A stretch of 64,000 nucleotides of DNA from Mesorhizobium loti (GTDB lineage: Bacteria > Pseudomonadota > Alphaproteobacteria > Rhizobiales > Rhizobiaceae): contig CP050293.1 in NCBI GenBank assembly GCA_014189435.1, positions 5,027,001 through 5,091,000 of the forward strand, given 5' to 3'. The position numbers were made by a program, and so were the translations under genes. A model generated the notes under the pieces. It worked only from the letters and a program-made list of their open reading frames with translations. It was not told the origin of the DNA and did not search any database. This document shows, piece by piece, positions 55,289-64,000 of the stretch; the stretch's first letter is position 1, and each line of letters begins with the position of its first letter.

Positions 55289-56104
55289 ATGACGATCAGG
55301 CTTGTTCTCGCCGGCTGCGGCAATATGGGTTACGCCATGCTCTCGGGCTGGCTGAAGTCCGGCAAGCTTGCGCCGTCGGCGGTTTTCGTGGTCGAGCCCA
55401 ATGCCGATCTGCGCAATCGCGCCGCGGCGTTGGGCTGCGGCACATCAGCCGATGCCGGCGATATTCCAGCCGATGCCGTGCCCGATCTCGTCGTCATCGC
55501 GGTGAAGCCGCAGGTGATCCGCGACGTCACCGCCGCCTACAAGCGCTTCGCCGATGGCCGCACCACTTTCGTCAGTATCGCCGCCGGCACGCCTGCCGCC
55601 ACCTTCGAGGAAATCTTGGGCAGCCGCGCGCCGATCGTGCGCTGCATGCCCAACACGCCGGCAGCGATCGGCAAGGGCATGATGGTGGTGTTTTCCAACA
55701 GGCTGGTTTCCGACGACACCAAGCGTTTCGCCGCCGACCTGCTGTCGGCGAGCGGCGAAGTGGCCACCATCGACGACGAGGGCCTGATGGATGCAGTGAC
55801 CGCCGTGTCGGGGTCAGGGCCGGCCTATATCTTCCATTTCATCGAGGCGCTGACCGTGGCCGCCGAGAGGGCCGGGCTGCCGACGGCAACCGCCAAGCTG
55901 CTCGCCATGCAGACCGTCTACGGCGCTGCCTCGCTCGCCGCCGAAAGCGGCGAGGAGCCGGGCTTGCTGCGCCAACAGGTGACCAGCCCCAAGGGGACGA
56001 CGGCAGCGGCGCTAGATGTGCTGATGGGCGAGGATCGGCTGACCAATCTGCTGACGCAGGCGGTGGAGGCGGCGCGGCTGCGGTCAGTCGAGCTGGGGAA
56101 GTAA
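55289..56104 (+). CDS. proC: pyrroline-5-carboxylate reductase
   Basis: The 271-residue enzyme reduces pyrroline-5-carboxylate to proline. The NADPH motif LVLAGCGNMGYAMLSGWL, VVIAVKPQVI, MPNTPAAIGKGM and the C-terminal signature AVSGSGPAYIFHFIEALTVA with the QQVTSPKGTTAAAL loop are complete. Length is normal. GGAGGGC precedes the ATG. It appears to be a single gene after the polysaccharide cluster, followed by a large palindromic repeat. Confidence 0.96.
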   Translation: MTIRLVLAGCGNMGYAMLSGWLKSGKLAPSAVFVVEPNADLRNRAAALGCGTSADAGDIPADAVPDLVVIAVKPQVIRDVTAAYKRFADGRTTFVSIAAGTPAATFEEILGSRAPIVRCMPNTPAAIGKGMMVVFSNRLVSDDTKRFAADLLSASGEVATIDDEGLMDAVTAVSGSGPAYIFHFIEALTVAAERAGLPTATAKLLAMQTVYGAASLAAESGEEPGLLRQQVTSPKGTTAAALDVLMGEDRLTNLLTQAVEAARLRSVELGK

Positions 56105-56170
56105 GGCCGTCTGATCGGTTTAACCTCTTCGCGGGGCCTATGCGCCGCAAAAAGGCTTTGGATGTCGCGC

Positions 56171-56343
56171 TGCCCCTCATCGCCCTGCCGGGCACTTCTC
56201 CCCGTATAGGGACGGGGAGAAGGACTCTCTCGTCGATGGTTTCGCCAATCGCCAGCGTTGCAGAATGGGCTCTGAGGTTGCGGCCAGCCCCCTTCTCCCC
56301 GTCACTATACGGGGAGAAGGTGCCGGCAGGCGGATGAGGGGCG
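56171..56343. repeat. 173-bp element with imperfect 52-bp inverted ends
   Basis: Both ends carry the same block in opposite orientation: CCCCTCATC, CTGCCGG and an internal palindrome CTTCTCCCCGT...ACGGGGAGAAG. About 66 bp separate the blocks. I recognise the CTTCTCCCCGT/ACGGGGAGAAG element as a frequent Mesorhizobium intergenic repeat. It lies between proC and the convergent dehydrogenase gene. Confidence 0.8.
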
Positions 56344-56369
56344 GCACCAACGTCGATAAGCTGGTGGTC

Positions 56370-57683
56370 TCAACCCCCGTAAAGCATCTCGTCCTGCAGC
56401 CGCCGCAAGGCGAACAGCCTCGTCGTTTGGTCGGGCGCCGCATTGTCGGCGGTCAGCAACTCGCCTTTCCTGACCGGTTTCAGCACTTTGCCGCCCTCGA
56501 GCAGGCCGACCGGCACGGCGCGCTGGGCACGGGCTTCGCCGACGGTCATGGTCCAGGAACGGTAGCAGGTCTCGCCGATCGCATCGAAGGTCTCGCCGGC
56601 GGCAAGGTCGCGCTTGGCGACGGCGCACACCTCGGCCACCGGCCTCGGCAACGGCACCATGTCGGGCTTGCCGAACAGCACGATGCGGGCGGCGGTCAGC
56701 GGCACTTCCAGCGACGTCAGATGATACGGACGAAACAGGCTGTAGTAAGGGCCGTGGCCGATATGCAGATCGTCCATGCGCTCGATGATGCGCGGATGCG
56801 TCGCCTCGACGATGACGAAGACGCCGGGCGCGACGCCCTTGCCGATCGTGTAGTCGACGACGCCTTTCTTCGTGAGCAGTCCGCCATCCTCGCGCGGGAT
56901 GAGCACCTTGGCGAGGTCGTCGCGGTCGGCCTTGGGGCCGTGCATGCCGGGCACATCGGGCACCAGCCCGGTGGCGTTGGCGATGGCGCACATCTCGACC
57001 ATGGTCTTGGAACCGTCGACGAACTCGACCAGCATGCGCGGGTTCATGTTGCGGCGGATCGCTTCCTCGCGATAGTCGTCCGGCACGGCATCGTGGTTGA
57101 GCGGGTTGTTCTTGCCCTTGCCGGCCGAGACGATAGTTAGGCCAAGCGCCGACGCAAACTCGATCAGTTCCATGCAGCTCGACGGCTCGTCGCCCGCACC
57201 CACCGAATAGACGACGCCAAGCCGGTCGGCCTGCTGTTTGAGATAGCAGCCAATAGTGACGTCGGCCTCGACGTTCATCATCACCAGATGCTTGCCGTGC
57301 TCCATCGCCGACAGGCAGAAATCGGCGGCGACACCAGGCTTGCCGGTGGCGTCGATGACGACGTCGATCAACGGATTGGTGACCAGCATCTCGTTGGAGG
57401 TGATGGCGATCTTGCCGTTCTCGATGGCGCCGGTGACTTTCGACGCGGTGTCGGCTTCGACCGCCATGGCTTCGTCGCCATAAGCGATGCGGATGGCATC
57501 GCGCGCGGTGTGCGGGCGCCGTGTCGAGACGGCGCAGACCGAAATGCCCGGCATCAGCATGCCCTGGGTGACCAGATCGGTGCCCATTTCGCCCGAACCG
57601 ATGACGCCGATGCGCACAGGGCGGCCCTCGGCGGCACGCCTGGCGAGATCGCGGGCAAGGCCGGTCAGGGCGACATTGGTCAT
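56370..57683 (-). CDS. NAD(P)-dependent homoserine-dehydrogenase-like oxidoreductase with SAF domain
   Basis: From ATG 57683 (MTNVALTGLARDLARRAAEG) the protein has 437 residues. The N-terminal Rossmann domain has IGVIGSGEMGTDL and a following Arg (STRRP) that favours NADP; DVVIDATGKPGVAADFCLSA resembles homoserine dehydrogenases. The C-terminal part (VCAVAKRDLAAGETFDAIGE) is a SAF domain as in sugar-acid enzymes and antifreeze-like proteins. This type is found with sugar or polyol loci, and here it is divergent from a galactitol-type PTS, so it may act on the imported substrate or its product. Reaction unknown. The open frame further upstream to 57977 lies in the promoter region. Confidence 0.8.
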   Translation of the reverse strand: MTNVALTGLARDLARRAAEGRPVRIGVIGSGEMGTDLVTQGMLMPGISVCAVSTRRPHTARDAIRIAYGDEAMAVEADTASKVTGAIENGKIAITSNEMLVTNPLIDVVIDATGKPGVAADFCLSAMEHGKHLVMMNVEADVTIGCYLKQQADRLGVVYSVGAGDEPSSCMELIEFASALGLTIVSAGKGKNNPLNHDAVPDDYREEAIRRNMNPRMLVEFVDGSKTMVEMCAIANATGLVPDVPGMHGPKADRDDLAKVLIPREDGGLLTKKGVVDYTIGKGVAPGVFVIVEATHPRIIERMDDLHIGHGPYYSLFRPYHLTSLEVPLTAARIVLFGKPDMVPLPRPVAEVCAVAKRDLAAGETFDAIGETCYRSWTMTVGEARAQRAVPVGLLEGGKVLKPVRKGELLTADNAAPDQTTRLFALRRLQDEMLYGG

Positions 57684-57741
57684 GCGGGAATGTCCACAGC
57701 TTCGTGATTTGTGGTCGGATAGCAGGGAACGGGCTCCCTTT

Positions 57742-57889
57742 GCCAACGAAACCGTTGGCGACCGGCATTTTCCAACGAAATTGCCCGAACAAGGGACATT
57801 CGTCCCCCGTGATTGGCACAAAGGGTGCCAATTGACATTGTCGTGAACAGCCCCAATAAAACATTCGTTCGCCAACAAAGGCAAATGTT
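57742..57889. promoter_or_regulatory. palindromes in the divergent SAF-dehydrogenase/PTS promoter region
   Basis: Two perfect palindromes, GCCAACG-AAAC-CGTTGGC (57742-57759) and ATTGGCAC-AAAGG-GTGCCAAT (57812-57832), and an AACATT...AATGTT pair (57860-57889) lie between the divergent genes. They share TTGGC half-sites and are likely operators for a regulator that is not encoded in the window. Confidence 0.55.
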
Positions 57890-58021
57890 CATCGACAGAT
57901 CGGAGAGCATGCGCCTCGCGGCGGACTGGGGAGTGTCTTTGCGCCAAGGTGGCGTCAAAGGCTGGATGGAGCAACATTGCGAGGCGTCGAGCGAAGGCTC
58001 GGGGGCTCCAGGGGAGGAATA

Positions 58022-59428
58022 ATGGATACTGTTCTCGCGGGCCTCAAAGGGGCCATCGACACGCTCGGCCCGACGATCCTGCTACCGATCGTGATTTTTA
58101 TCATCGCCGTGGTTCTGGGCGCCAAGGTCAGCAAGGCTTTTCGAGCCGCCGTCACCATCGGCGTCGCCTTCATCGGCATCAATCTCGTGCTTGGCCTCAT
58201 GTTCACGTCGATCGGAGACGTTGCCAAGGCCATCGTCACCAACACCGGCATCCATCGTGACATCATCGATGTCGGCTGGCCTTCGGCCGCGGCGATCGCC
58301 TTCGGCTCATCGGTCGGCCTGTGGGTGATTCCGGTCGGCATCCTCGTCAACATCGTGCTGTTGCTGACACGCATGACGCGCACGCTCAATGTCGACGTCT
58401 GGAATTTCTGGCACTTCGCCTTTGTCGGCTCGCTGGTCGTCGCCGCGACAGACAATCTGGCCTATGGCATCGCGGTCGCGGCACTTGTCGCAGCACTCTC
58501 GCTGCTCTTCGCCGACTGGTCGGCGCGCGCCGTGCAGCAATTCTACGGCGTGCCCGGCATTTCGGTGCCTCACCTCGCCTCGGCGCAGATCCTGCCGATC
58601 GCCATTGTGCTCAACTGGATTATGGACCGCATTCCCGGGATCAATCGCATCAACATCAACACCGATACTATCGAGCGCAGGTTCGGCGTGTTCGGCGAAC
58701 CTGTCGTGATGGGCCTCATCATCGGCCTCGTGCTCGGCGCGATCGCCTTCTACAATGCGGGTGATCTCAGCGTGGTGCTGGCAAAGGTTCTGGGCACCGG
58801 CATGACGCTGGCGGCGGTGATGCTGCTGCTGCCGCGCATGGTCAAGATCCTGATGGAGGGCCTGCTCCCGGTTTCCGACGCCGCACAGGCGTTCGTACGC
58901 AAGCGCACCGGCGACCGCGAGTTGCTTGTCGGCCTCGATTCGGCGATCCTGATCGGCCATCCGGCGGCGATCTCGTCGTCGCTAATCCTGGTGCCGATCG
59001 CGATCATCCTGTCCATCATCCTGCCGGGCAACCGCGTCATCCTGTTCGCCGACCTGGCGGTCATTCCCTTCATCGTCGCCATGACCGCGCCGCTGGTCAA
59101 AGGCAATGTGTTCCGCATGGTGGTGATCGGTACGGTGACGCTGGCCATCGGCTTCTACGTCGCCAACGCGCTGGCGCCGCTGTTCACAAGCGCTGCCGTC
59201 GCATCGGGCTTCAAGCTGCCGGCGGATGCGCTGCAGATCACCTCGGTGGTCGACGGCTTCCTGTGGGTGCCTTACGTGATCATCGAGGCGATCCAAGGAA
59301 TGGGGCTTGTCGGCATCATCGTGATCGCTGCGGTCATCGCGGCATTGTTTGTCCTCTACCGCCGCAATCCGCTCGGCTGGGAACGGGCCGCGGGTGCCGA
59401 GGACGAGCCGGCCGAAGAGACGGCCTGA
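58022..59428 (+). CDS. galactitol-type PTS permease component IIC
   Basis: From ATG 58022, preceded by AGGGGAGGAAT, the 468-residue protein has about ten membrane segments and matches GatC: DTLGPTILLPIVIFIIAVVL, FGSSVGLWVIPVGILVNIVL, VWNFWHFAFVGSL, and GHPAAISSSLILVPIAIIL, which holds substrate-site residues. It would import and, with IIA and IIB, phosphorylate a polyol or related sugar. The IIA and IIB genes follow at once. Sugar-transporting PTS permeases are unusual in rhizobia, whose PTS is normally the nitrogen-type regulatory chain only. Confidence 0.9.
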   Translation: MDTVLAGLKGAIDTLGPTILLPIVIFIIAVVLGAKVSKAFRAAVTIGVAFIGINLVLGLMFTSIGDVAKAIVTNTGIHRDIIDVGWPSAAAIAFGSSVGLWVIPVGILVNIVLLLTRMTRTLNVDVWNFWHFAFVGSLVVAATDNLAYGIAVAALVAALSLLFADWSARAVQQFYGVPGISVPHLASAQILPIAIVLNWIMDRIPGINRININTDTIERRFGVFGEPVVMGLIIGLVLGAIAFYNAGDLSVVLAKVLGTGMTLAAVMLLLPRMVKILMEGLLPVSDAAQAFVRKRTGDRELLVGLDSAILIGHPAAISSSLILVPIAIILSIILPGNRVILFADLAVIPFIVAMTAPLVKGNVFRMVVIGTVTLAIGFYVANALAPLFTSAAVASGFKLPADALQITSVVDGFLWVPYVIIEAIQGMGLVGIIVIAAVIAALFVLYRRNPLGWERAAGAEDEPAEETA

Positions 59429-59503
59429 ATCTGACAGCGCCAGGAACTTGAAAATAGTCGTGCGCCCTTCACGGGCGCACGATTTCATCGACGGAGCAAA
59501 GAA

Positions 59504-59965
59504 ATGCCTGACGGCCTCATGCAGCTTCTGGATCCCGAAGCGATCGTGCTCGGATCGGATGCATCGACCAATGAGGAGATCATCCGCATCCTGGCCGGCC
59601 GGCTGGAGAGGCTTGGCTATGTCAAAAGCTCCTACGCCGACGCGGTCGTGCGCCGTGAAATGAGCATCCCGACTGGATTGCCGCTGGAGCGCCCCGACAA
59701 TGTCGCGGTACCGCACACCGATCCGGAGCATGTGCTGAAGCCGGGCATCGCGATGGGCACACTGAAGCAACCTGTGATCTTCGCCAACATGGAAGACCCC
59801 GACGAGATGCTGCCGGTCGGCTTCGTCTTCCTGCTTGCCATCAATGACAAGGACAAGCAGATTGAGGCGCTGCAGGCCGTCATGGCCACCATCCAGAACC
59901 CGCAAGCCTTGGACGGCTTGAGGTCGGCCAGAACCCTCGAAGACGTGCGAGCCGTACTCGGCTGA
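59504..59965 (+). CDS. PTS component IIA (GatA/fructose-mannitol-like fold)
   Basis: The 153-residue protein has the IIA domain with phosphorylated His71 in NVAVPHTDPEHV, plus GIAMGTLKQPVIFANMEDPDE and FVFLLAINDKDKQIEALQAV typical of PTS EIIA type 2. It accepts phosphate from HPr and passes it to IIB. AGCAAAGAA precedes the ATG. It lies 75 bp after IIC and 17 bp before IIB. Confidence 0.9.
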   Translation: MPDGLMQLLDPEAIVLGSDASTNEEIIRILAGRLERLGYVKSSYADAVVRREMSIPTGLPLERPDNVAVPHTDPEHVLKPGIAMGTLKQPVIFANMEDPDEMLPVGFVFLLAINDKDKQIEALQAVMATIQNPQALDGLRSARTLEDVRAVLG

Positions 59966-59982
59966 AACAAGGAGAAGCAGAG

Positions 59983-60270
59983 ATGTCCAGACAGAAAACC
60001 ATTCTCTTTGCCTGCGGCACGGGCATCGCCACCTCGACCGCGGTCAACGTCGCCGTCACCGAGGAAATGAAGAAACGCGGCCTCACCTTCAATGCCCAGC
60101 AGGCAAAGGCCACAGAAGTGCCGGGACTGGCCGACAATGTCGACTTCATCGTCGCCACCACCCCGATCTCCGCTTCGGTGACCAAGCCGGTCATCAAGGG
60201 CCTCGCCTTCCTCACCGGCATCGGCAAGGACAAGATCCTCGACGAGATCGAGGCGCAGCTGCGCAAGTGA
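59983..60270 (+). CDS. PTS component IIB (GatB-like)
   Basis: The 95-residue protein has the GatB-type active loop FACGTGIATSTAV with phospho-Cys11, then VDFIVATTPISASV and the terminal IGKDKILDEIEAQLRK. It takes phosphate from IIA and gives it to the substrate as IIC carries it in. AAGGAGAAG precedes the ATG. It ends the operon 45 bp before the convergent multicopper oxidase gene. Confidence 0.9.
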   Translation: MSRQKTILFACGTGIATSTAVNVAVTEEMKKRGLTFNAQQAKATEVPGLADNVDFIVATTPISASVTKPVIKGLAFLTGIGKDKILDEIEAQLRK

Positions 60271-60315
60271 CGGTCACGGAGCGACACGGAGACTGACGCG
60301 ATCCCGGGAGCGGCT

Positions 60316-61710
60316 TCAGACCACCCTGACGTAGCTCGTCATTCCCGATTTCTGATGCTCGATGATGTGGCAGTGCAGCAGCCAGTCACCGGGATTGTCG
60401 GCGACGAAACCGAGCTGAACCTTCTCGTTGGGCTGGATGAGATAGGTGTCGGAAATGACAGGCTGCACCTGACGCGTCGAGGATGACAGCACCTTGAAGC
60501 TCATGCCGTGCAGATGCATCGGATGGGATTGCGGCGTCAGGTTCTCCATGTCGATGACATAGCTCCCGCCAAGCTTCAATTCGGCCAAGGGTGCTGTCGG
60601 ATCCGGCGTATCGCCGGGCCACGGCACCTTGTTGATGGCCCAGAAACTGTAGCCAAGCGAACCGCAGATACCGTCGCTCGGGACGTTTTCCGCCGTGGCG
60701 CTCAGAGCCAGGGAAATATGCTGGGCGCTGGCGAGATCCACTTCCGCCACCGGATTGACCTCCAGCGGAGCGACATCGCGAATGTCCCGTTTGAGGGATT
60801 TTCCTGTTGCGCGCAGGGTTGCCAGGATTTTTGGCTTGGTGCCCCTGACGTCCCTCAAGCTGACGATCGCGCCCTCGTCGTCGGGCATGCGGATGGCCAG
60901 CTCCATGCGCTGTCCCGGTCCAAGCAGCAAGGCATCGGGCGAAAAACGCTCAGGCACCGGATTGCCGTCGAGCGCCATGACAATCGCGTCCGCACCGTCG
61001 ACGCGAAAAGCGTAGATTCGGGTGACGTCGGTGATCGCGACACGCAGCCGCGCCAGCCCGCCGGCCGGCGCATCATATTGCGGCTGGTCGAGCCAATTGG
61101 CTGTGCGCACCGTGCCGTAAGTGCCGGTTCTTGCGGCATCGCGCGGCCGGAACTGGTCGATGAACTGGCCGTCGTCGCCGAGGCGCCAGTCGCGCAGATT
61201 GAGCACAATTTCGGCATCGAATTCCGGATCGCTGGGGTTTTCGACCACGACCACGCCCGTCAGGCCGTGGCCCATCTGCTCCAGCGTGTTGCAATGCGGA
61301 TGATACCAGAAGGTGCCGGCGTCGGGTGGCGTGAAGGCGTAATCGAAATGATCGCCGGTGTAGACGTAGGGCTGGACCAGAAACGGCACGCCATCCATCT
61401 TGTTTGGAACGCGAATGCCGTGCCAGTGGATCGTCGTCGGATCGTCGATGGCATTGACGAGACGCGCGGCAAAGGGCTCGCCTTTTTTCATTCTGAGCAC
61501 GGGCGGCATTCCAGCGTTGCCATAGGTCAGCACATCCCTGGTCTGGCCGACATCCATCAGCTTCGCCTGGATTTTTGCCGTCTGCAAAACCACAGGCTCA
61601 GCTGTGGCGGCGGCCCAGCCGCCAAGCCGACCCAGGGCCGTGAGCCCGACCCCGCCCGCGCCGGCAACCGCGGCTGTCTTCAAAAGCCTGCGGCGTGTGA
61701 CTACGGTCAT
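60316..61710 (-). CDS. Tat-exported multicopper oxidase
   Basis: The 464-residue protein (start MTVVTRRRLLKTAAVAGAGG at 61710) has a Tat signal with RRR before a hydrophobic stretch. All four copper motifs are present: HWHG, WYHPHCN, HPMHLHG and HCHIIEHQKSGM, the last with the type 1 Cys, His and Met. It is of the CueO/SufI-like three-cupredoxin kind and is likely to oxidise Cu(I), Fe(II) or phenolics in the periplasm. No copper-resistance partner is seen nearby. A TetR regulator gene lies upstream on the same strand, 220 bp away. Confidence 0.93.
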   Translation of the reverse strand: MTVVTRRRLLKTAAVAGAGGVGLTALGRLGGWAAATAEPVVLQTAKIQAKLMDVGQTRDVLTYGNAGMPPVLRMKKGEPFAARLVNAIDDPTTIHWHGIRVPNKMDGVPFLVQPYVYTGDHFDYAFTPPDAGTFWYHPHCNTLEQMGHGLTGVVVVENPSDPEFDAEIVLNLRDWRLGDDGQFIDQFRPRDAARTGTYGTVRTANWLDQPQYDAPAGGLARLRVAITDVTRIYAFRVDGADAIVMALDGNPVPERFSPDALLLGPGQRMELAIRMPDDEGAIVSLRDVRGTKPKILATLRATGKSLKRDIRDVAPLEVNPVAEVDLASAQHISLALSATAENVPSDGICGSLGYSFWAINKVPWPGDTPDPTAPLAELKLGGSYVIDMENLTPQSHPMHLHGMSFKVLSSSTRQVQPVISDTYLIQPNEKVQLGFVADNPGDWLLHCHIIEHQKSGMTSYVRVV

Positions 61711-61929
61711 TTGGCGCTCCAACTGCAAAGACGGCCGCTTGGGTTTATCGCAGCCTTGGATCGTAAGCGAGCAGCCTGTGCAAAACCGGTCTGCTGGCAG
61801 TTGAAGCTGTTTCTGGCGCGGCAGATCTCCTCAAGATACCAGCCGATGTAGACGGGCACCTTAAGCAAAAGGCGACGGGCGTGGACGGCAATCGACCGCA
61901 AGACGCATCGCCGACAGAGAGGAGCGTGA

Positions 61930-62562
61930 TTATTTCGACCGCGGCCCATAGGCGGCAAGGAACGCTTCAACCGAAGCATCGGCATGCCGCTCAAGATCAG
62001 CCTTCGAACGCGGGTTGCTTCCGGTGAACATGGCTTCGTTCATGGGGATCCAGAGAAGCATTCCGAAGAGATGGCTGGCCGCCAAACGGGGATCGCTGGT
62101 CTGCAACAGGCCTCGACTGGTGAGTTTTTGAAAGCATGATGCCACCGAGGCAAGCATGCGCTCAAAACCTTTTTCATACCAGCTGCGGCCAAGCTGCGGC
62201 ATTCGATCCGCGTTTGCGATAATCAGACGCCGCAGCCTCAGCAACTCGTCGTCCATCAGTGTCGTTGTCATGCGTCGGGCAAGCTGCTGCAGGCCGCCCT
62301 CCATGAATTGCGCCTCGGAAAGCAGCATCGTGACGGACTCGACGACGTCGTTGGTCTGGCTCGCGGTGGCCTCGACGACTTCGCCGAACAGCGTCTCCTT
62401 GTCCGTGAAATGCTTGTAGACGGTCTGCTTGGAAGCGCCCGCCTTGGTGGCGATCTCTTCCATGCTGGTTCCATCATAACCCTTGGCGATGAACGCGGCC
62501 GTGGCCGCTTCGATGATTTCACGATCCTTGCGAGCCGCCCTGGTCTCACCATTATTTTCCAT
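61930..62562 (-). CDS. TetR/AcrR-family regulator
   Basis: The 210-residue protein has the TetR helix-turn-helix (IIEAATAAFIAKGYDGTSME then IATKAGASKQTVYKHFTDKE) and a C-terminal ligand domain of the AefR-like type (LGRSWYEKGFERMLASVASC). It is divergent from the VOC gene; a perfect TACTAG-N5-CTAGTA palindrome lies between them 58 bp from its start, so it probably represses itself and the VOC gene, and perhaps the multicopper oxidase. Ligand unknown. Confidence 0.9.
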   Translation of the reverse strand: MENNGETRAARKDREIIEAATAAFIAKGYDGTSMEEIATKAGASKQTVYKHFTDKETLFGEVVEATASQTNDVVESVTMLLSEAQFMEGGLQQLARRMTTTLMDDELLRLRRLIIANADRMPQLGRSWYEKGFERMLASVASCFQKLTSRGLLQTSDPRLAASHLFGMLLWIPMNEAMFTGSNPRSKADLERHADASVEAFLAAYGPRSK

Positions 62563-62578
62563 AGCGCCCCTCGATCAG

Positions 62579-62636
62579 TACTAGACGGTACCGTTCCCGC
62601 GTGATAGCCATCGATACAGTACTAGACTGACTAGTA
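62579..62636. promoter_or_regulatory. TetR operator region
   Basis: A perfect palindrome TACTAG-ACTGA-CTAGTA (62620-62636) and a half-site TACTAG (62579-62584) within a repeated CAGTACTAGAC block lie between the divergent TetR and VOC genes. They are likely binding sites of the TetR protein. Confidence 0.65.
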
Positions 62637-62664
62637 CCCGTCAACGAAAGCAAGGCTTGAACCG

Positions 62665-63069
62665 ATGACCAAGATGATCTTCCTCAATCTGCCGGTACGC
62701 GATCTGCAGGCGGCGACCAAGTTCTATCTCGCGATCGGCGGCACGCTGAACCCGCAATTCTCGAACGACCAGGCCAGCTCGATCATGTTCTCCGACTCGA
62801 TTGGGGTCATGTTGCTGACGCACCAGCACTACGGCCAGTTCACAGCGCGCCCGATCGGCGATGCCAAGCGGGACAGCCAGATGCTGATCGCGCTCACCAC
62901 CGACAGCAAGGACGAGGTCAATGCCGTAATCGAGAAGGGCGTGGCGGCAGGCGGTCGCGCCGATCCCAACCCGGTGCAGGATCTCGGTTTCATGTTCAAC
63001 CGCCACATCGAAGATCCGGACGGCAACGTCTGGGAGCTGCTGTGGATGAACCCGTCCGCCATGCAATAG
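62665..63069 (+). CDS. VOC-family (glyoxalase/bleomycin-resistance-like) protein
   Basis: The 134-residue protein shows two beta-alpha-beta-beta-beta modules: MIFLNLPVRDLQAATKFYLA at the start and VQDLGFMFNRHIEDPDGNVW with ELLWMNP at the end. The IEDPDGNVWEL motif is the usual C-terminal metal-site strand. This subgroup (PhnB/lactoylglutathione-lyase-like) is of broad, mostly unknown function. Divergent from the TetR regulator and probably under its control. Confidence 0.88.
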   Translation: MTKMIFLNLPVRDLQAATKFYLAIGGTLNPQFSNDQASSIMFSDSIGVMLLTHQHYGQFTARPIGDAKRDSQMLIALTTDSKDEVNAVIEKGVAAGGRADPNPVQDLGFMFNRHIEDPDGNVWELLWMNPSAMQ

Positions 63070-63158
63070 CCCACCGGAATCGAAGCGGGCCAGGATGACA
63101 ATGGAGAAGCGATCGGCATTCGCCTGTCGCTTCACCATCAGGTGCGCGCCGGCATCAG

Positions 63159-64000
<842 letters not shown>

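Overview
The window looks like the chromosome of a high-GC alphaproteobacterium of the order Rhizobiales, most likely Mesorhizobium or a close relative. The basis is family recognition from memory: a DUF768-type small protein, a PdhS-type cell-cycle kinase, a phasin with an alpha-r14-like small RNA, a proS-lolC junction, a short-chain acyl regulator beside isocitrate lyase, and several intergenic palindromes typical of rhizobia. No database search was possible.

Left 12 kb (1-12.0 kb), accessory. This is a gene graveyard next to a tRNA-His gene. A tyrosine-recombinase integrase (10624-11985) starts just past the 3' end of tRNA-His (12118-12194). To its left lie fragments (proS tail, lolC with a broken 5' end, the end of a methyltransferase, a piece of an RTX-like calcium-binding protein, a frameshifted XRE regulator), a polysaccharide deacetylase, the start of an AzoR-type reductase, and many small secreted or acidic proteins of unknown function. 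It reads as a decayed integrative element or island edge.

Core region (12-64 kb). In order: an alpha-r14/NfeR1-like RNA with three CCTCCTCCC motifs; phasin with a PhaR-like operator; PdhS-like kinase; acetoacetyl-CoA synthetase; AsmA protein; a potFGHI-type polyamine ABC transporter; a DMT permease; an ScfR/RamB-type regulator divergent from isocitrate lyase; a degenerate receiver protein; a HAD hydrolase; puuA and puuB for putrescine breakdown, split by a small four-helix-bundle cassette; an SH3 protein; an SDR enzyme; the Entner-Doudoroff operon zwf-pgl-edd; a VWA protein; a GlxA-type regulator; folD; an exopolysaccharide cluster (Wzz, frameshifted Wzx, DUF6492-like protein, WecG/TagA and two further glycosyltransferases, Wzy-type polymerase); proC; a SAF-domain dehydrogenase divergent from a galactitol-type PTS (IIC, IIA, IIB); a Tat-exported multicopper oxidase; a TetR regulator divergent from a VOC protein; and the start-proximal-truncated metH.

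Functional themes are polyamine uptake and catabolism (pot plus puu), PHB and C2 carbon metabolism (phasin, AacS, AceA and its regulator), the Entner-Doudoroff route, and a complete polysaccharide assembly line. The most unusual item is the 460-bp cassette at 33501-33960: a four-helix-bundle gene bounded by inverted arrays of an 8-bp G4-rich repeat, sitting exactly between puuA and puuB. Several genes carry one-base frameshifts, mostly in homopolymer runs (lolC, a 60-residue protein, the four-helix-bundle gene, wzx). These may be sequencing errors or real decay.
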